From Acidimicrobiales bacterium (GTDB lineage Bacteria > Actinomycetota > Acidimicrobiia > Acidimicrobiales > Acidimicrobilacustridaceae): DNA of 64,000 nt. Positions within the stretch are counted from its first letter, which is position 1. The number at the start of each line of letters is the position of its first letter. This document shows positions 9,041-16,816 of the stretch, piece by piece. The notes under the pieces are model-generated. The model was given only the letters and a program-made list of their open reading frames with translations, made no database searches and was not told where the DNA came from. Location: NCBI GenBank assembly GCA_025456085.1, contig JALOLF010000003.1, forward strand, positions 19,416 to 83,415, given 5' to 3'. Both the position numbers and the translations under genes were made by a program.

Positions 9041-10120
9041 TCAGCTCGCGGAGCTCATGCCGGCGTGGATGTCGGCCTCACCCTTGATGCGGGCCGAGGC
9101 CGTGAGCTTGTGCACGCCCTCCACCTCGGGCTCGGACGAGGACGGTCGGTTCGGCGGGTAGACCTCGCGGTCGTAGGTGACGCCCTCGGCGTAGAACTGC
9201 GAGGCCCACTTGCGGAACTGCAGGTACGGGCCGTCGGTGGCTGCGAGCGCCGGCACGGTGACGTGACCCTTGTGCTTCCAGATCGGGATGTCCTCCTGGA
9301 CCTGGCGCGAGACCTCCTCCACGAAGGCGTCGCCCACGGCGGAGGTGAAGGCGGCGTCGTCGAACCTGCGCACGGTGAAGGTGAAGCGCAGCTGGCACTC
9401 CTCGGCCGTGACCGGGGTGCAGCACCCCATCAGCACCGTGTCCACGATGCCGCTGAAGCGGATGACGCCGAAGCCGGGGTTGTAGGTGTCGACGTCGATG
9501 CGTCCGTCGACCACGCCGCGGGGCGTGGGGAACTTCTGGGTGGACCGCAGGAACGCCATGTGGCCTTCGGTGGTGTACTCGGCGACCTCGGGGATGATGT
9601 CGGTGTTGTGCACGTAGCGGAAGTGCGCCACGTCCACCTGGTTCTCGGCGATCTCCTGCCAGGCGGCGGGGATGTCGAAGCTGCGGCCCACCAGGGGGGA
9701 GAAGTGCTGCGGGTCGTTGAACTCGGGGATCTCGGGGATGTCCCACATCGGTGGGGCCTGCTCCGGGTGGTACCAGGCCAGGACGAGGCCGTTGCGGTCG
9801 AGCACCGGGTAGGTGCGCAGCCGGGCCTTGCCGTTGGGGCGCTCCGCGTAGGGGATCTCGACGTTGCGGCCCTCGCCGTCGAACAGCCAGCCGTGGAACG
9901 GGCACTGCAGGTTGCACTGCTCGACGTGGCCGCCGTGGCCGAGGTGGGCGCCCAGGTGGGGGCAGATGGCGTCCTGCACGTGGGCGGTGCCCTCGGCGTC
10001 ACGCCACAGCACCAGGTCCCGACCGAAGTAGTAGAGCGGCCTGACGTCGCCGGGCTGCAGATCGGCGGACCAGGCGACCTGGAACCAGCCGAAGGGGATG
10101 GGGAAGGGGAAGCGGCTCAT
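9041..10120 (-). CDS. Rieske non-heme iron oxygenase, KshA-like architecture
   Basis: Terminal oxygenase component, 359 residues. The Rieske [2Fe-2S] site is CPH at 53-55 and CPFH at 73-76 (CxH-17-CxxH). The mononuclear iron site follows as D163-x2-H166-x4-H171 within ENQVDVAHFRYVHN. This single-polypeptide layout and size match the 3-ketosteroid 9-alpha-hydroxylase (KshA) group and related monooxygenases, but the substrate cannot be read from the sequence. No reductase gene is adjacent. Middle gene of an amidohydrolase-Rieske-P450 operon, with short spacers of 14 and 11 nt. Confidence 0.9.
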   Translation of the reverse strand: MSRFPFPIPFGWFQVAWSADLQPGDVRPLYYFGRDLVLWRDAEGTAHVQDAICPHLGAHLGHGGHVEQCNLQCPFHGWLFDGEGRNVEIPYAERPNGKARLRTYPVLDRNGLVLAWYHPEQAPPMWDIPEIPEFNDPQHFSPLVGRSFDIPAAWQEIAENQVDVAHFRYVHNTDIIPEVAEYTTEGHMAFLRSTQKFPTPRGVVDGRIDVDTYNPGFGVIRFSGIVDTVLMGCCTPVTAEECQLRFTFTVRRFDDAAFTSAVGDAFVEEVSRQVQEDIPIWKHKGHVTVPALAATDGPYLQFRKWASQFYAEGVTYDREVYPPNRPSSSEPEVEGVHKLTASARIKGEADIHAGMSSAS

Positions 10121-10134
10121 GGGTACCTCGTGGT

Positions 10135-11334
10135 TCAGCGGGCGAGGCCCAGCAGGTCGATGGCGTTGCCCCGGGCGATCTTGTGGATCTGCTCGGGTGT
10201 GAGGTGGCCGAAGGTCCGGCGGGCGACCTGCTCGGTCTCGGGCCAGGTGCTGTCCTGGTGCGGGTAGTCGACCTCGAAGCAGATGTTGTCCTCACCCACC
10301 CGGTCGAGCAGGTCCACGCCGACCGAGTCCTTGAAGAAGCAGCTGTAGATCTGGCGGTAGTACTGGGCCGAGGGCGGCTCGTCGAGCTTCGGTCCCCGGG
10401 TGGCCCAGATGCCATGGGTCTTCCACACGTCGTCGACCCGCTCCAGCACGTAGGGCACCCAGCCGATCTGGCACTCGGCGTAGAGCAGCTTCAGGTTCGG
10501 GTAGCGCAGCAGCACGCCCGAGAACAGGAAGTCGATCATCGACATGGCGCTGTTGGTGAAGATGCCGGTGGCGCCGACGGTCTCGGGGGCGTCCTCGCTG
10601 GTGAGGAAGGTCCTGGTGCCCGAGCCGATGTGCATGGCCACCACGGTGCCCGTCTCGTCGCAGGCCTCGAAGAAGGGATCCCAGTACCCGGTGTGGATGG
10701 AAGGGAGCCCCAGCCACGCCGGGCACTCGCTGAAGGCGACGGCGTGCACGCCTCGGGCCGCGTTGCGCCGTATCTCGGCCGCCGCCAGCCGGGCGTCCCA
10801 CAGCGGGACGAGGCACAGCGGCAGGAGGCGGCCGTCGCTGTCGCCGCACCACTCCTCGACCATCCAGTCGTTGTAGGCCTCGACGCACAGCCGGGCCAGC
10901 TCCCGGTCCTTGCCGTGCAGGAAGATCTGGCCGCAGAAGCGGGGGTAGTTGGGGAAGCAGAGCGAGGCCTCCACGTGGTTCAGGTCCATGTCTGCGATGC
11001 GGGCCTTGGGCTCGTGGCACCCGGGGCGCATCTCGTCGAAGGTGATGCCGTGGGGGCCGATCTCCTCCTCGGGCACACCGACCGCCGCGATGTAGCGCTT
11101 GAGGCTGGACCGCTGGTCCTCGTAGAACCACCAGGCGATGGGCTTGCCCTCGGTGCCGGGCGCCTCCTCGTAGCGGGCGCCGACGAGCACCGGCGCGTCG
11201 CCCATGGGATGCAGCTCGACACGGGGGCCGACGTCCCGGTACGTCGAGGGCAGGCGGCTGACCCACAGATCGGGCGGTTCGACGACGTGGTCGTCGACGC
11301 TGATGATCCACGGGAACTCTCCGGCTCCGCTCAT
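10135..11334 (-). CDS. Amidohydrolase-2 family protein
   Basis: Metal-dependent TIM-barrel hydrolase/decarboxylase of 399 residues. The N-terminal VDDHVVEPPDLW supplies the first metal-site residues of the PF04909 type, and later segments around FPNYPRFCGQIF and EVDYPHQDSTWP match the family. Members cleave C-N bonds or decarboxylate CoA-independent acids; several sit in actinobacterial steroid or terpenoid clusters. I chose ATG at 11334 rather than earlier in-frame codons because a strong GAGGGGGA ribosome site precedes it. Upstream lies a palindrome at 11351-11364. A second family member is encoded at 20408-21604. Confidence 0.82.
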   Translation of the reverse strand: MSGAGEFPWIISVDDHVVEPPDLWVSRLPSTYRDVGPRVELHPMGDAPVLVGARYEEAPGTEGKPIAWWFYEDQRSSLKRYIAAVGVPEEEIGPHGITFDEMRPGCHEPKARIADMDLNHVEASLCFPNYPRFCGQIFLHGKDRELARLCVEAYNDWMVEEWCGDSDGRLLPLCLVPLWDARLAAAEIRRNAARGVHAVAFSECPAWLGLPSIHTGYWDPFFEACDETGTVVAMHIGSGTRTFLTSEDAPETVGATGIFTNSAMSMIDFLFSGVLLRYPNLKLLYAECQIGWVPYVLERVDDVWKTHGIWATRGPKLDEPPSAQYYRQIYSCFFKDSVGVDLLDRVGEDNICFEVDYPHQDSTWPETEQVARRTFGHLTPEQIHKIARGNAIDLLGLAR

Positions 11335-11350
11335 CGCTCCCCCTCGTGGC

Positions 11351-11364
11351 TGAACCACGGTTCA
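11351..11364. promoter_or_regulatory. Inverted repeat, candidate operator of the amidohydrolase-Rieske-P450 operon
   Basis: TGAACCACGGTTCA is a perfect 6-2-6 inverted repeat, 17 bases upstream of the amidohydrolase ATG. A possible minus-strand -10, TAGATC, lies at 11376-11381, which would put the palindrome just downstream of the transcription start, a classical repressor position. The spacing between its AAC and GTT differs from KstR boxes, so the cognate regulator is unknown. Confidence 0.5.
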
Positions 11365-11414
11365 ATCCGTTGTGATCTAGTTCAGCACACCCGGGGGGTG
11401 TGGGCAAAGCAGGC

Positions 11415-11852
11415 TCAGGCTCCGGAGCAGGAGCGGCAGCGGCCGGTGATGGTGAGGTGGTGCGGGTCGGCGTGGAACCCGTGGTCGGCGAGGAGGCTGC
11501 GCCGCAACGAGGCCAGCACGGAGGGCGGGAGGTTGATGGTGGCGCCGCAGTCGGTGCACACCGCGTGGTGGTGCACGTCGGCGCGCAGGTGGTAGGTCGT
11601 GGGCTGGTCGGCGAAGGGGGCCGGCGTGAGCAGGCCGGCCTCCGCCAGCGCCTCCAGGGTGCGGTAGATGGTGGAGAGGTGGATGGCCGGGTGGTCGGCC
11701 CGCACGCGACGGGTCAGCTCGTCGGCGCTGAGGTGCCCGTCGCCGGCGGCCACGAGCACCTCCAGCACGGCTCGGCGGGCGGTGGTGGCGCGCTGACCCG
11801 AGCGACGCAGCTCGTCGAGGAGATCCTCGACCATGGGGGGCGGTTCGTGCAC
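11415..11852 (-). CDS. Fur-family metalloregulator (possible Nur, nickel-type)
   Basis: Winged-helix Fur/Zur/Nur/PerR-type repressor, about 145 residues. The DNA-binding wing region HLSTIYRTLEALAEAGLL, the His-rich metal segment ADVHHHAVCTDCG and a C-terminal CRSC give the two CxxC pairs of the structural zinc site. It is divergent from a nickel/cobalt ECF transporter and near a full hyp set, so a nickel-sensing role is inferred from context, not from residues. GTG at 11852 is preferred: GATACT (11859-11864) sits 6 nt before it, giving a leaderless-type start. ATG 11834 is the alternative. No Shine-Dalgarno precedes either. Confidence 0.82.
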   Translation of the reverse strand: MHEPPPMVEDLLDELRRSGQRATTARRAVLEVLVAAGDGHLSADELTRRVRADHPAIHLSTIYRTLEALAEAGLLTPAPFADQPTTYHLRADVHHHAVCTDCGATINLPPSVLASLRRSLLADHGFHADPHHLTITGRCRSCSGA

Positions 11853-11890
11853 GGCGCGAGTATCGCGGGTGGTCGACACGGTCAGGGCGA

Positions 11891-11926
11891 AGGTGCGAGG
11901 ATCGTTCCTGCGAACGGTTCGCACCT
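11891..11926. promoter_or_regulatory. Nested palindromes between fur-type regulator and nikM, candidate Fur-family operator
   Basis: The core is TGCGAACGGTTCGCA (11909-11923), two 7-nt arms around one base. An outer pair AGGTGCGA (11891-11898) and TCGCACCT (11919-11926) and a CGTTC/GAACG pair (11903-11916) overlap it. It lies between the divergent regulator and transporter genes, about 40 bp from the nikM start, which is where an autoregulating metal repressor would bind. Confidence 0.5.
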
Positions 11927-11962
11927 GGCAGTCGTTCGCCGGACGTGACCGGGAGGAGTCGG

Positions 11963-12646
11963 GTGCACCTGCCAGATGGCTTCGTCGACCTGCCGACATC
12001 CGCGGGTGCCGGCCTCGTCGCGGCGGGCGTGGTCGCCGTGTCGCTGCACAAGGCCGCCGACGAGGATCTGGACTCCGCGGCGCCGCTCACCGGGCTGGTC
12101 GCCGCCTTCGTCTTCGCGGCCCACATGCTGAACGTGCCCGTCGCCGCGGGCACGTCCGGGCACCTGCTGGGTGGACTGCTGGCCGCCGTGCTCGTCGGGC
12201 CGTGGCTGGGGTGCCTGGCGCTCACCGTCGTGCTGGTCGTGCAGTGCCTGCTCTTCGCCGACGGCGGCCTCAGCGCCCTGGGGTTGAACGTGCTCAACAT
12301 GGCCGTGATCCCGGTCTTCGTCGGCTACGGGCTCTTCGCGGCGGCCCGGCGGGTGTTGCCCGCCACACGCGTGGGCGCCCTCGCCGCCACGGCGGTGGCG
12401 GCCTTCGTGTCCGTGTTGCTCGCGGCGGTGGCCTTCACCGTCGAGTACGCCATCGGGGGCAGCGCGGCCGCCTCGGTGGACACGGTGCTGGTGGCCGTGG
12501 TCGGCGTGCACGTCCCCATCGGCATCGTCGAGGCCGTCCTCACGACCGCGACCGTCGGTGCCGTCCTGGCCAGCCGTCCCGACCTCGTGTACGGGGCCCG
12601 TGAACTGGCGTCGCCGGCGGTGGGCCTGGGGGAGGTCGTCCCGTGA
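11963..12646 (+). CDS. nikM: ECF nickel/cobalt transporter substrate-binding membrane subunit NikM/CbiM
   Basis: S-component of an energy-coupling-factor importer, 227 residues, with about six hydrophobic segments. The start was set at GTG 11963 because GGAGGAG lies at 11952-11958 and because the resulting MHLPDGF N-terminus is the family's metal site: the free amine, His2 and downstream residues bind Ni(II)/Co(II). A longer reading from 11945 would bury this and is rejected. AHMLNVPVAAGTSGHLLGG supplies the conserved internal His motif. Nickel rather than cobalt is inferred from the hyp genes that follow. First gene of nikMNQO. Confidence 0.88.
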   Translation: MHLPDGFVDLPTSAGAGLVAAGVVAVSLHKAADEDLDSAAPLTGLVAAFVFAAHMLNVPVAAGTSGHLLGGLLAAVLVGPWLGCLALTVVLVVQCLLFADGGLSALGLNVLNMAVIPVFVGYGLFAAARRVLPATRVGALAATAVAAFVSVLLAAVAFTVEYAIGGSAAASVDTVLVAVVGVHVPIGIVEAVLTTATVGAVLASRPDLVYGARELASPAVGLGEVVP

Positions 12647-12978
12647 CGGCGTCGCGACGTCCGTCGCGGCTGGCGCAGGTGCTCGTCGGGGGTCTGGTCG
12701 CGTCGCTGGTGGTGATCGCCGTGGCCAGCCGCTTCGCCAGCTCGCAGCCCGACGGCCTCGAGAAGGTCGCCGCAGACGAGGGCATCGCCGCCACCGAGCA
12801 GGCGCACGACCTGGCCGAGGGGCCCTTCGCCGACTACCGCGCCCCCGGACTCGGCGCCGGTGCCGTCGGCGCCGGCGTGGCAGGGGCGCTCGGGCTCGCG
12901 GTCACCTTCGCCGTCTGCACCGCCGCCGTGGTCGTGGCTCGTCGGCGGCGAGCGGGGCCACACCCGGCCGCGCCGTGA
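12643..12978 (+). CDS. nikN: PDGLE-domain NikN/CbiN-like transporter subunit
   Basis: Small membrane protein, 111 residues, with two hydrophobic helices (about 13-30 and 80-100) flanking an extracytoplasmic loop. The diagnostic SQPDGLEKVAADEG sequence (33-46) is the PDGLE motif that characterises the accessory N subunit of nickel/cobalt ECF systems, where its loop helps load metal into NikM. GTG start in a GTGA overlap with nikM, and the stop overlaps nikQ. Confidence 0.87.
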   Translation: MTASRRPSRLAQVLVGGLVASLVVIAVASRFASSQPDGLEKVAADEGIAATEQAHDLAEGPFADYRAPGLGAGAVGAGVAGALGLAVTFAVCTAAVVVARRRRAGPHPAAP

Positions 12979-13772
12979 GCTCGGGTCACGGGGGCCGGCA
13001 CGCGCCCGGTCGTGCGGGTGCGCCTTCCGACGGGCTGCTGGGGCCCGTCGACAGCGCCGTGCGCGACCTCGACCCGGTGGTGAAGCTGGTGTGCCTGGTG
13101 GTCGGCGTCGTCGCCGTGGTCGCGACGCCGCCACCGGCCGTGTGGGCGTTCGGCGTGTACGTCCTGCTCGTCGTCGTCTCGGCCCGGGCCGCCCGCCTCC
13201 CGGCGCGGGTGCTGCTGCGCCGGCTGGGTGTCGAGGTCCCGTTCGTCGTGTTCGCCCTTGCGCTGCCCGTCGTCGGCGCCGGCCCGCGGGAGGAGGTCCT
13301 CGGCCTCTCGGTCTCGGTGGCCGGCGTCTGGGCGGCCTGGGGCATCCTCGCCAAGGCCTCGCTCGGGGTGGCCGCGGCCGTCGTGCTGGCCTGGTCGACG
13401 CCCGTGGCGGACGTGCTCGTGGGCCTCGAGCGGCTCCGTGTTCCCCGGGCGCTCGTCGCCATCGCCGGGTTCATGGTCCGCTACCTCGACGTCGTGAGCG
13501 GCGAGCTCCGGCGGCTCGGGATCGCCCGGGTGTCGCGGGGTGACGATCCCCGCTGGCTGTGGCAGGGGCGGGCGGTGGCCGCCACCGCCGGAACGCTGTT
13601 CGTGCGCTCCTACGAACGGGGGGAGCGGGTGCAGCGGGCCATGGCCGCCCGCGGCTTCACCGGACGCTTCCCGGTGACGTCGGCGGCGCCGGATCGTGCG
13701 CCGGTGTGGTGGCCGGCCGCGACCATCCCGCTGCTGGCACTGGCGACGGCGGCCGTGGCGGTGGTGACGTGA
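12975..13772 (+). CDS. nikQ: ECF transporter transmembrane T component NikQ/CbiQ
   Basis: EcfT-type coupling subunit, 265 residues, start GTG 12975 in a GTGA overlap. Four to five membrane segments are followed by a cytoplasmic coupling region containing ERGERVQRAMAARGF, whose Ala-Arg-Gly motif docks into the ATPase. A hydrophilic N-terminal stretch of about 20 residues precedes LGPVDSAVRDLDPVVKL, and the usual second ARG motif is less obvious. Sits between nikN and nikO with 4-nt overlaps on both sides. Confidence 0.88.
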   Translation: MSSGHGGRHAPGRAGAPSDGLLGPVDSAVRDLDPVVKLVCLVVGVVAVVATPPPAVWAFGVYVLLVVVSARAARLPARVLLRRLGVEVPFVVFALALPVVGAGPREEVLGLSVSVAGVWAAWGILAKASLGVAAAVVLAWSTPVADVLVGLERLRVPRALVAIAGFMVRYLDVVSGELRRLGIARVSRGDDPRWLWQGRAVAATAGTLFVRSYERGERVQRAMAARGFTGRFPVTSAAPDRAPVWWPAATIPLLALATAAVAVVT

Positions 13773-14518
13773 CCGCGGGCCCCGGGGAGCCGCCGGCGCT
13801 CGAGCTCGACGGCGTGCACTACGCCTACCCCGACGGACGGGTCGCCCTGCGCGGCGTCGATCTGCGGGTGGCACCGGGGGAGCGGGTGGCGGTGCTGGGC
13901 CCCAACGGGTCGGGCAAGACGACCCTCGTGCTGCACTGCAACGGGATCCTGCAGGCCGGTGCGGGGCGCGTCGTCGTCGAGGGCCTGCCGGTGGAGCAGG
14001 CCAACCTGCGTGAGATACGTCGGCGGGTGGGCATCGTGTTCCAGGACCCCGACGACCAGCTCTTCCTGCCCACCGTGCACCGCGACGTGGCCTTCGGGCC
14101 CGCCAACCTGGGCCTGTCGGGCGGTGCTCTGGCCGTCCGGGTCGCCGACGCCCTGTCGGCGGTGGGCATGGCCGACGCCGCCGACCGGGCGCCCCATCAC
14201 CTGAGCCTGGGGCAGCGGCGCCGGGTGGCGCTGGCCACCGTGCTGGCCATGGAGCCCGGCATCCTGGTGTTCGACGAGCCGTCGGCGAACCTCGACCCGC
14301 AGGCCCGTCGCGAGCTGGCCGGGGTGGTGGTCGCGCTGGGGCTCACGACCCTGATCGTGACCCATGACCTGCTCTACGCCGCGGAGCTGTGCGAGCGGGC
14401 GGTGATCCTCGACGCCGGCCGGGTGGTGGCCGACGGCGCGACGCTCGAGCTGCTCGCGGACGGCGACCTGCTCGCCCGTCACCGTCTGGAGCTGCCCCGC
14501 CTGGCGCGGCTCACCTGA
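13769..14518 (+). CDS. nikO: ECF transporter ATPase NikO/CbiO
   Basis: ABC ATPase of 249 residues that powers the importer. Walker A GPNGSGKTT is at 44-52, Q-loop VFQDPDDQLF follows, the signature is LSLGQ (Leu for the second residue of LSGGQ), Walker B is ILVFDEPSANLDP and the switch His is in VTHDLLYAAELC. QDPDDQLF is characteristic of CbiO/EcfA proteins. A single ATPase gene means a homodimer is likely. Its 3' end overlaps the convergent hypF by 8 nt. Confidence 0.92.
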   Translation: MTAGPGEPPALELDGVHYAYPDGRVALRGVDLRVAPGERVAVLGPNGSGKTTLVLHCNGILQAGAGRVVVEGLPVEQANLREIRRRVGIVFQDPDDQLFLPTVHRDVAFGPANLGLSGGALAVRVADALSAVGMADAADRAPHHLSLGQRRRVALATVLAMEPGILVFDEPSANLDPQARRELAGVVVALGLTTLIVTHDLLYAAELCERAVILDAGRVVADGATLELLADGDLLARHRLELPRLARLT

Positions 14519-16799
14519 GAACGGGGGCCAGCGCGCCCAGCACGGCCTGCCCCAACGCGAGCCCGCCGTCGTTCGGCGGCACCAGGCGGTGGGTCAGCAC
14601 CAGGAACCCCGCGTCCTGGAGGCGCCGGGTGGCGTGGCGCAGCAGCACCGCGTTCTGGAACACCCCGCCGCTCAGCGCGACCGTGGGCAGGCCGCCGTGC
14701 TCGGCCCAGCGCACCAGCAGCTCGGCGACCGCGTCGTGGAAGCCGGCGGCCGTCGCGGCGACGGGCGTGTCCGCCCGCAGGTCGTCGACGACGGCCCGCA
14801 CCACCGGGGCCGGGTCGGCGACGCCGTGCGTGTCCAGCGTGAACCGGTAGACGGGTGCCGGCCCCGACCAGCCCGACGCGGCGGCCTCCAGGGCCATGGC
14901 GGCCTCGGCCTCGAAGCGCGCCTCGTGGCACAGCCCCACCAGGCTGGCGACGGCGTCGAACAGGCGGCCCATCGACGACGAGGGCACGCAGTGCACGTCG
15001 CGGTCGAGCTGGCGCTCGAGCAGTGCCAGGGTGTCGGGGCCGAGGGCGCGCACCGGTGGCAGGTCGTGGGCGCGGGCGACGCCGGCGGCGCGCAGGGCCA
15101 CCACGGCGAGTCGGGCGGGGTGGCGGATGGCGGCGTCGCCACCGGGCAGGGGCGTGAGGGCCAGGTGGCCGATGCGCTCGAGCGTGGCGTACGTGCCCCG
15201 CAGGACCTCACCGCCCCAGATGGTGCCGTCGTCGCCGTAGCCGGTGCCGTCGAGGGCGATGCCGGTCACGGCCTCGTCGGGCCCGATGCCGTGCTCGGCC
15301 AGCACCGCGGCCACGTGCGCCCGGTGGTGCTGCACCGTCACCGTGGCCGGGTCCCGCTGCTCCGCCCAGCGTCGCGACCGGTACCGCGGGTGGCGGTCGG
15401 CGACGGTGCGCTCGGGCGTGACCCCGTGGAACGCGACCAAGGCGTCGACGGTGCCCGCCAGTGCCTCCAGCGCGACCAGGTTCTCGAGGTCGCCGAGGTG
15501 CTGGCTGAGCCACGCCTCGTCGCCGGCGGCCAGACAGCAGGTGCCCTTGAGCTCGCCGCCCACGGCCAGCACCGGCGCCACGGCGACGGGCAGCCGGATC
15601 GGCAGGGGGGCGTAGCCGCGGGAGCGACGCATCGGGAGCTCGGCGCCGTCCACGATGCGCACCACCGAGTCGTCGCACGGCACCCGGATGCGACGGTCGT
15701 GGGTGAGCAGTGTGTCGGCCAGGGAGCCGAGCAGGCGGACCCGGGCGTCGGTGTCGTCGTGGACGATGGGCTCCTCGCTGCGGTTGCCGCTGGTGAGCAC
15801 CAGCACCGGGGGACCGCCCGCCGCCACGAGGTCGGCCAGCAGCAGGTGGTGGAGCCCCGTGTAGGGCAGCAGCACCCCGACCAGGGGGTTGTCGGGGGCC
15901 ACGGCGTCGGCCATCAGGTGGCGGGTGTCGGCGCGACGGCGCAGCAACACGATGGGTCGGGCGGCACCGGTCAGCGTCCGGGCTTCGGCCTCGTCCACCT
16001 CGGCCAGGCGGCGAGCTGTGTCGAGGTCGCGGACCAGCACCGCGAAGGGCTTCGCACCGCGCTGCTTGCGGTCCCGCAACGTCCGCACCGCGGCCTCGTC
16101 GTCGGCCCGCACCGCCAGGTGGAAGCCGCCGACGCCCTTCACGGCCACGACCCGACCGGCGAGCAGGGCCGCCACGGCGGCGGCCAGGCTGGCCTCGTCA
16201 CCGGTGACCGGTGTGGCCCCGGTACCGCTGCGCACCGACGCGAGGCGCGGCCCGCAGTCGGGGCAGCACAGCGGCTGCGCGTGGTGACGGCGGTCGGCGG
16301 GGTCGGCGTACTCCCGGGCGCACGCCGCGCACAGTGGGAAGCCCGCCATGGTGGTGTTGGGGCGGTCGTAGGGCAGGCGCTCGACGATCGTGAAGCGAGG
16401 TCCGCAGTTGGTGCAGGTCACGAAGGGGTGGCGGAAGCGGCGGTCGGCCGGGTCGAACAGCTCGCGCTCGCAGTCCGCGCACAGCGCGAGGTCGGGCGAC
16501 ACCAGGGTGCGGGGCCGCGACGCCGGTGGCGTGCTGGCCTCTATGCGGAAGGCGGTCTCCCCGGTCGGGGCGACACGGGTCCGGGCCACGGCGTCCACCC
16601 GGGCGGCGGGCGGGGCATCGGCGGCCAGGCGACGGGCGAAGACGGCCACGGCCGGGGGTGGTCCCTCGACCTCGACCACGACCCCTGCGGCGTCGTTGGT
16701 CACGAACCCGGCCAGTCCCAGCTCCCGGGCCAGACGGTGCACGAAGGGTCGGAACCCCACCCCCTGCACGAGGCCGGTGAGCCGGAAGCGCTGGCGCAT
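14511..16799 (-). CDS. hypF: Carbamoyltransferase HypF
   Basis: Makes the cyanide ligand precursor for the NiFe active site: it converts carbamoyl phosphate and ATP to carbamoyl-adenylate and passes the carbamoyl group to the Cys of HypE. Domains appear in order over 762 residues: acylphosphatase (GLVQGVGFRPFVHRL near 9-23), two zinc fingers (CADCERELF, CTNCGPRFT, CAACAREYA, CCPDCGPRL), YrdC-like domain, then the Kae1-like domain with VQHHRAHVAAVLAEHG and IALDGTGYGDDGT. ATG 16799 is used; a TTG at 16820 would make a TTGA overlap with hypB and add seven residues. Last gene of the hyp operon. Confidence 0.94.
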   Translation of the reverse strand: MRQRFRLTGLVQGVGFRPFVHRLARELGLAGFVTNDAAGVVVEVEGPPPAVAVFARRLAADAPPAARVDAVARTRVAPTGETAFRIEASTPPASRPRTLVSPDLALCADCERELFDPADRRFRHPFVTCTNCGPRFTIVERLPYDRPNTTMAGFPLCAACAREYADPADRRHHAQPLCCPDCGPRLASVRSGTGATPVTGDEASLAAAVAALLAGRVVAVKGVGGFHLAVRADDEAAVRTLRDRKQRGAKPFAVLVRDLDTARRLAEVDEAEARTLTGAARPIVLLRRRADTRHLMADAVAPDNPLVGVLLPYTGLHHLLLADLVAAGGPPVLVLTSGNRSEEPIVHDDTDARVRLLGSLADTLLTHDRRIRVPCDDSVVRIVDGAELPMRRSRGYAPLPIRLPVAVAPVLAVGGELKGTCCLAAGDEAWLSQHLGDLENLVALEALAGTVDALVAFHGVTPERTVADRHPRYRSRRWAEQRDPATVTVQHHRAHVAAVLAEHGIGPDEAVTGIALDGTGYGDDGTIWGGEVLRGTYATLERIGHLALTPLPGGDAAIRHPARLAVVALRAAGVARAHDLPPVRALGPDTLALLERQLDRDVHCVPSSSMGRLFDAVASLVGLCHEARFEAEAAMALEAAASGWSGPAPVYRFTLDTHGVADPAPVVRAVVDDLRADTPVAATAAGFHDAVAELLVRWAEHGGLPTVALSGGVFQNAVLLRHATRRLQDAGFLVLTHRLVPPNDGGLALGQAVLGALAPVLR

Positions 16800-16816
16800 C
16801 TGGTGCCCGGCGTCGC

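Noticed and set aside
11351..11364. TGAACCACGGTTCA as another KstR box
   Set aside because: The AAC and GTT halves are 4 bases apart instead of 2, so it does not fit the KstR pattern; kept only as an unassigned operator.
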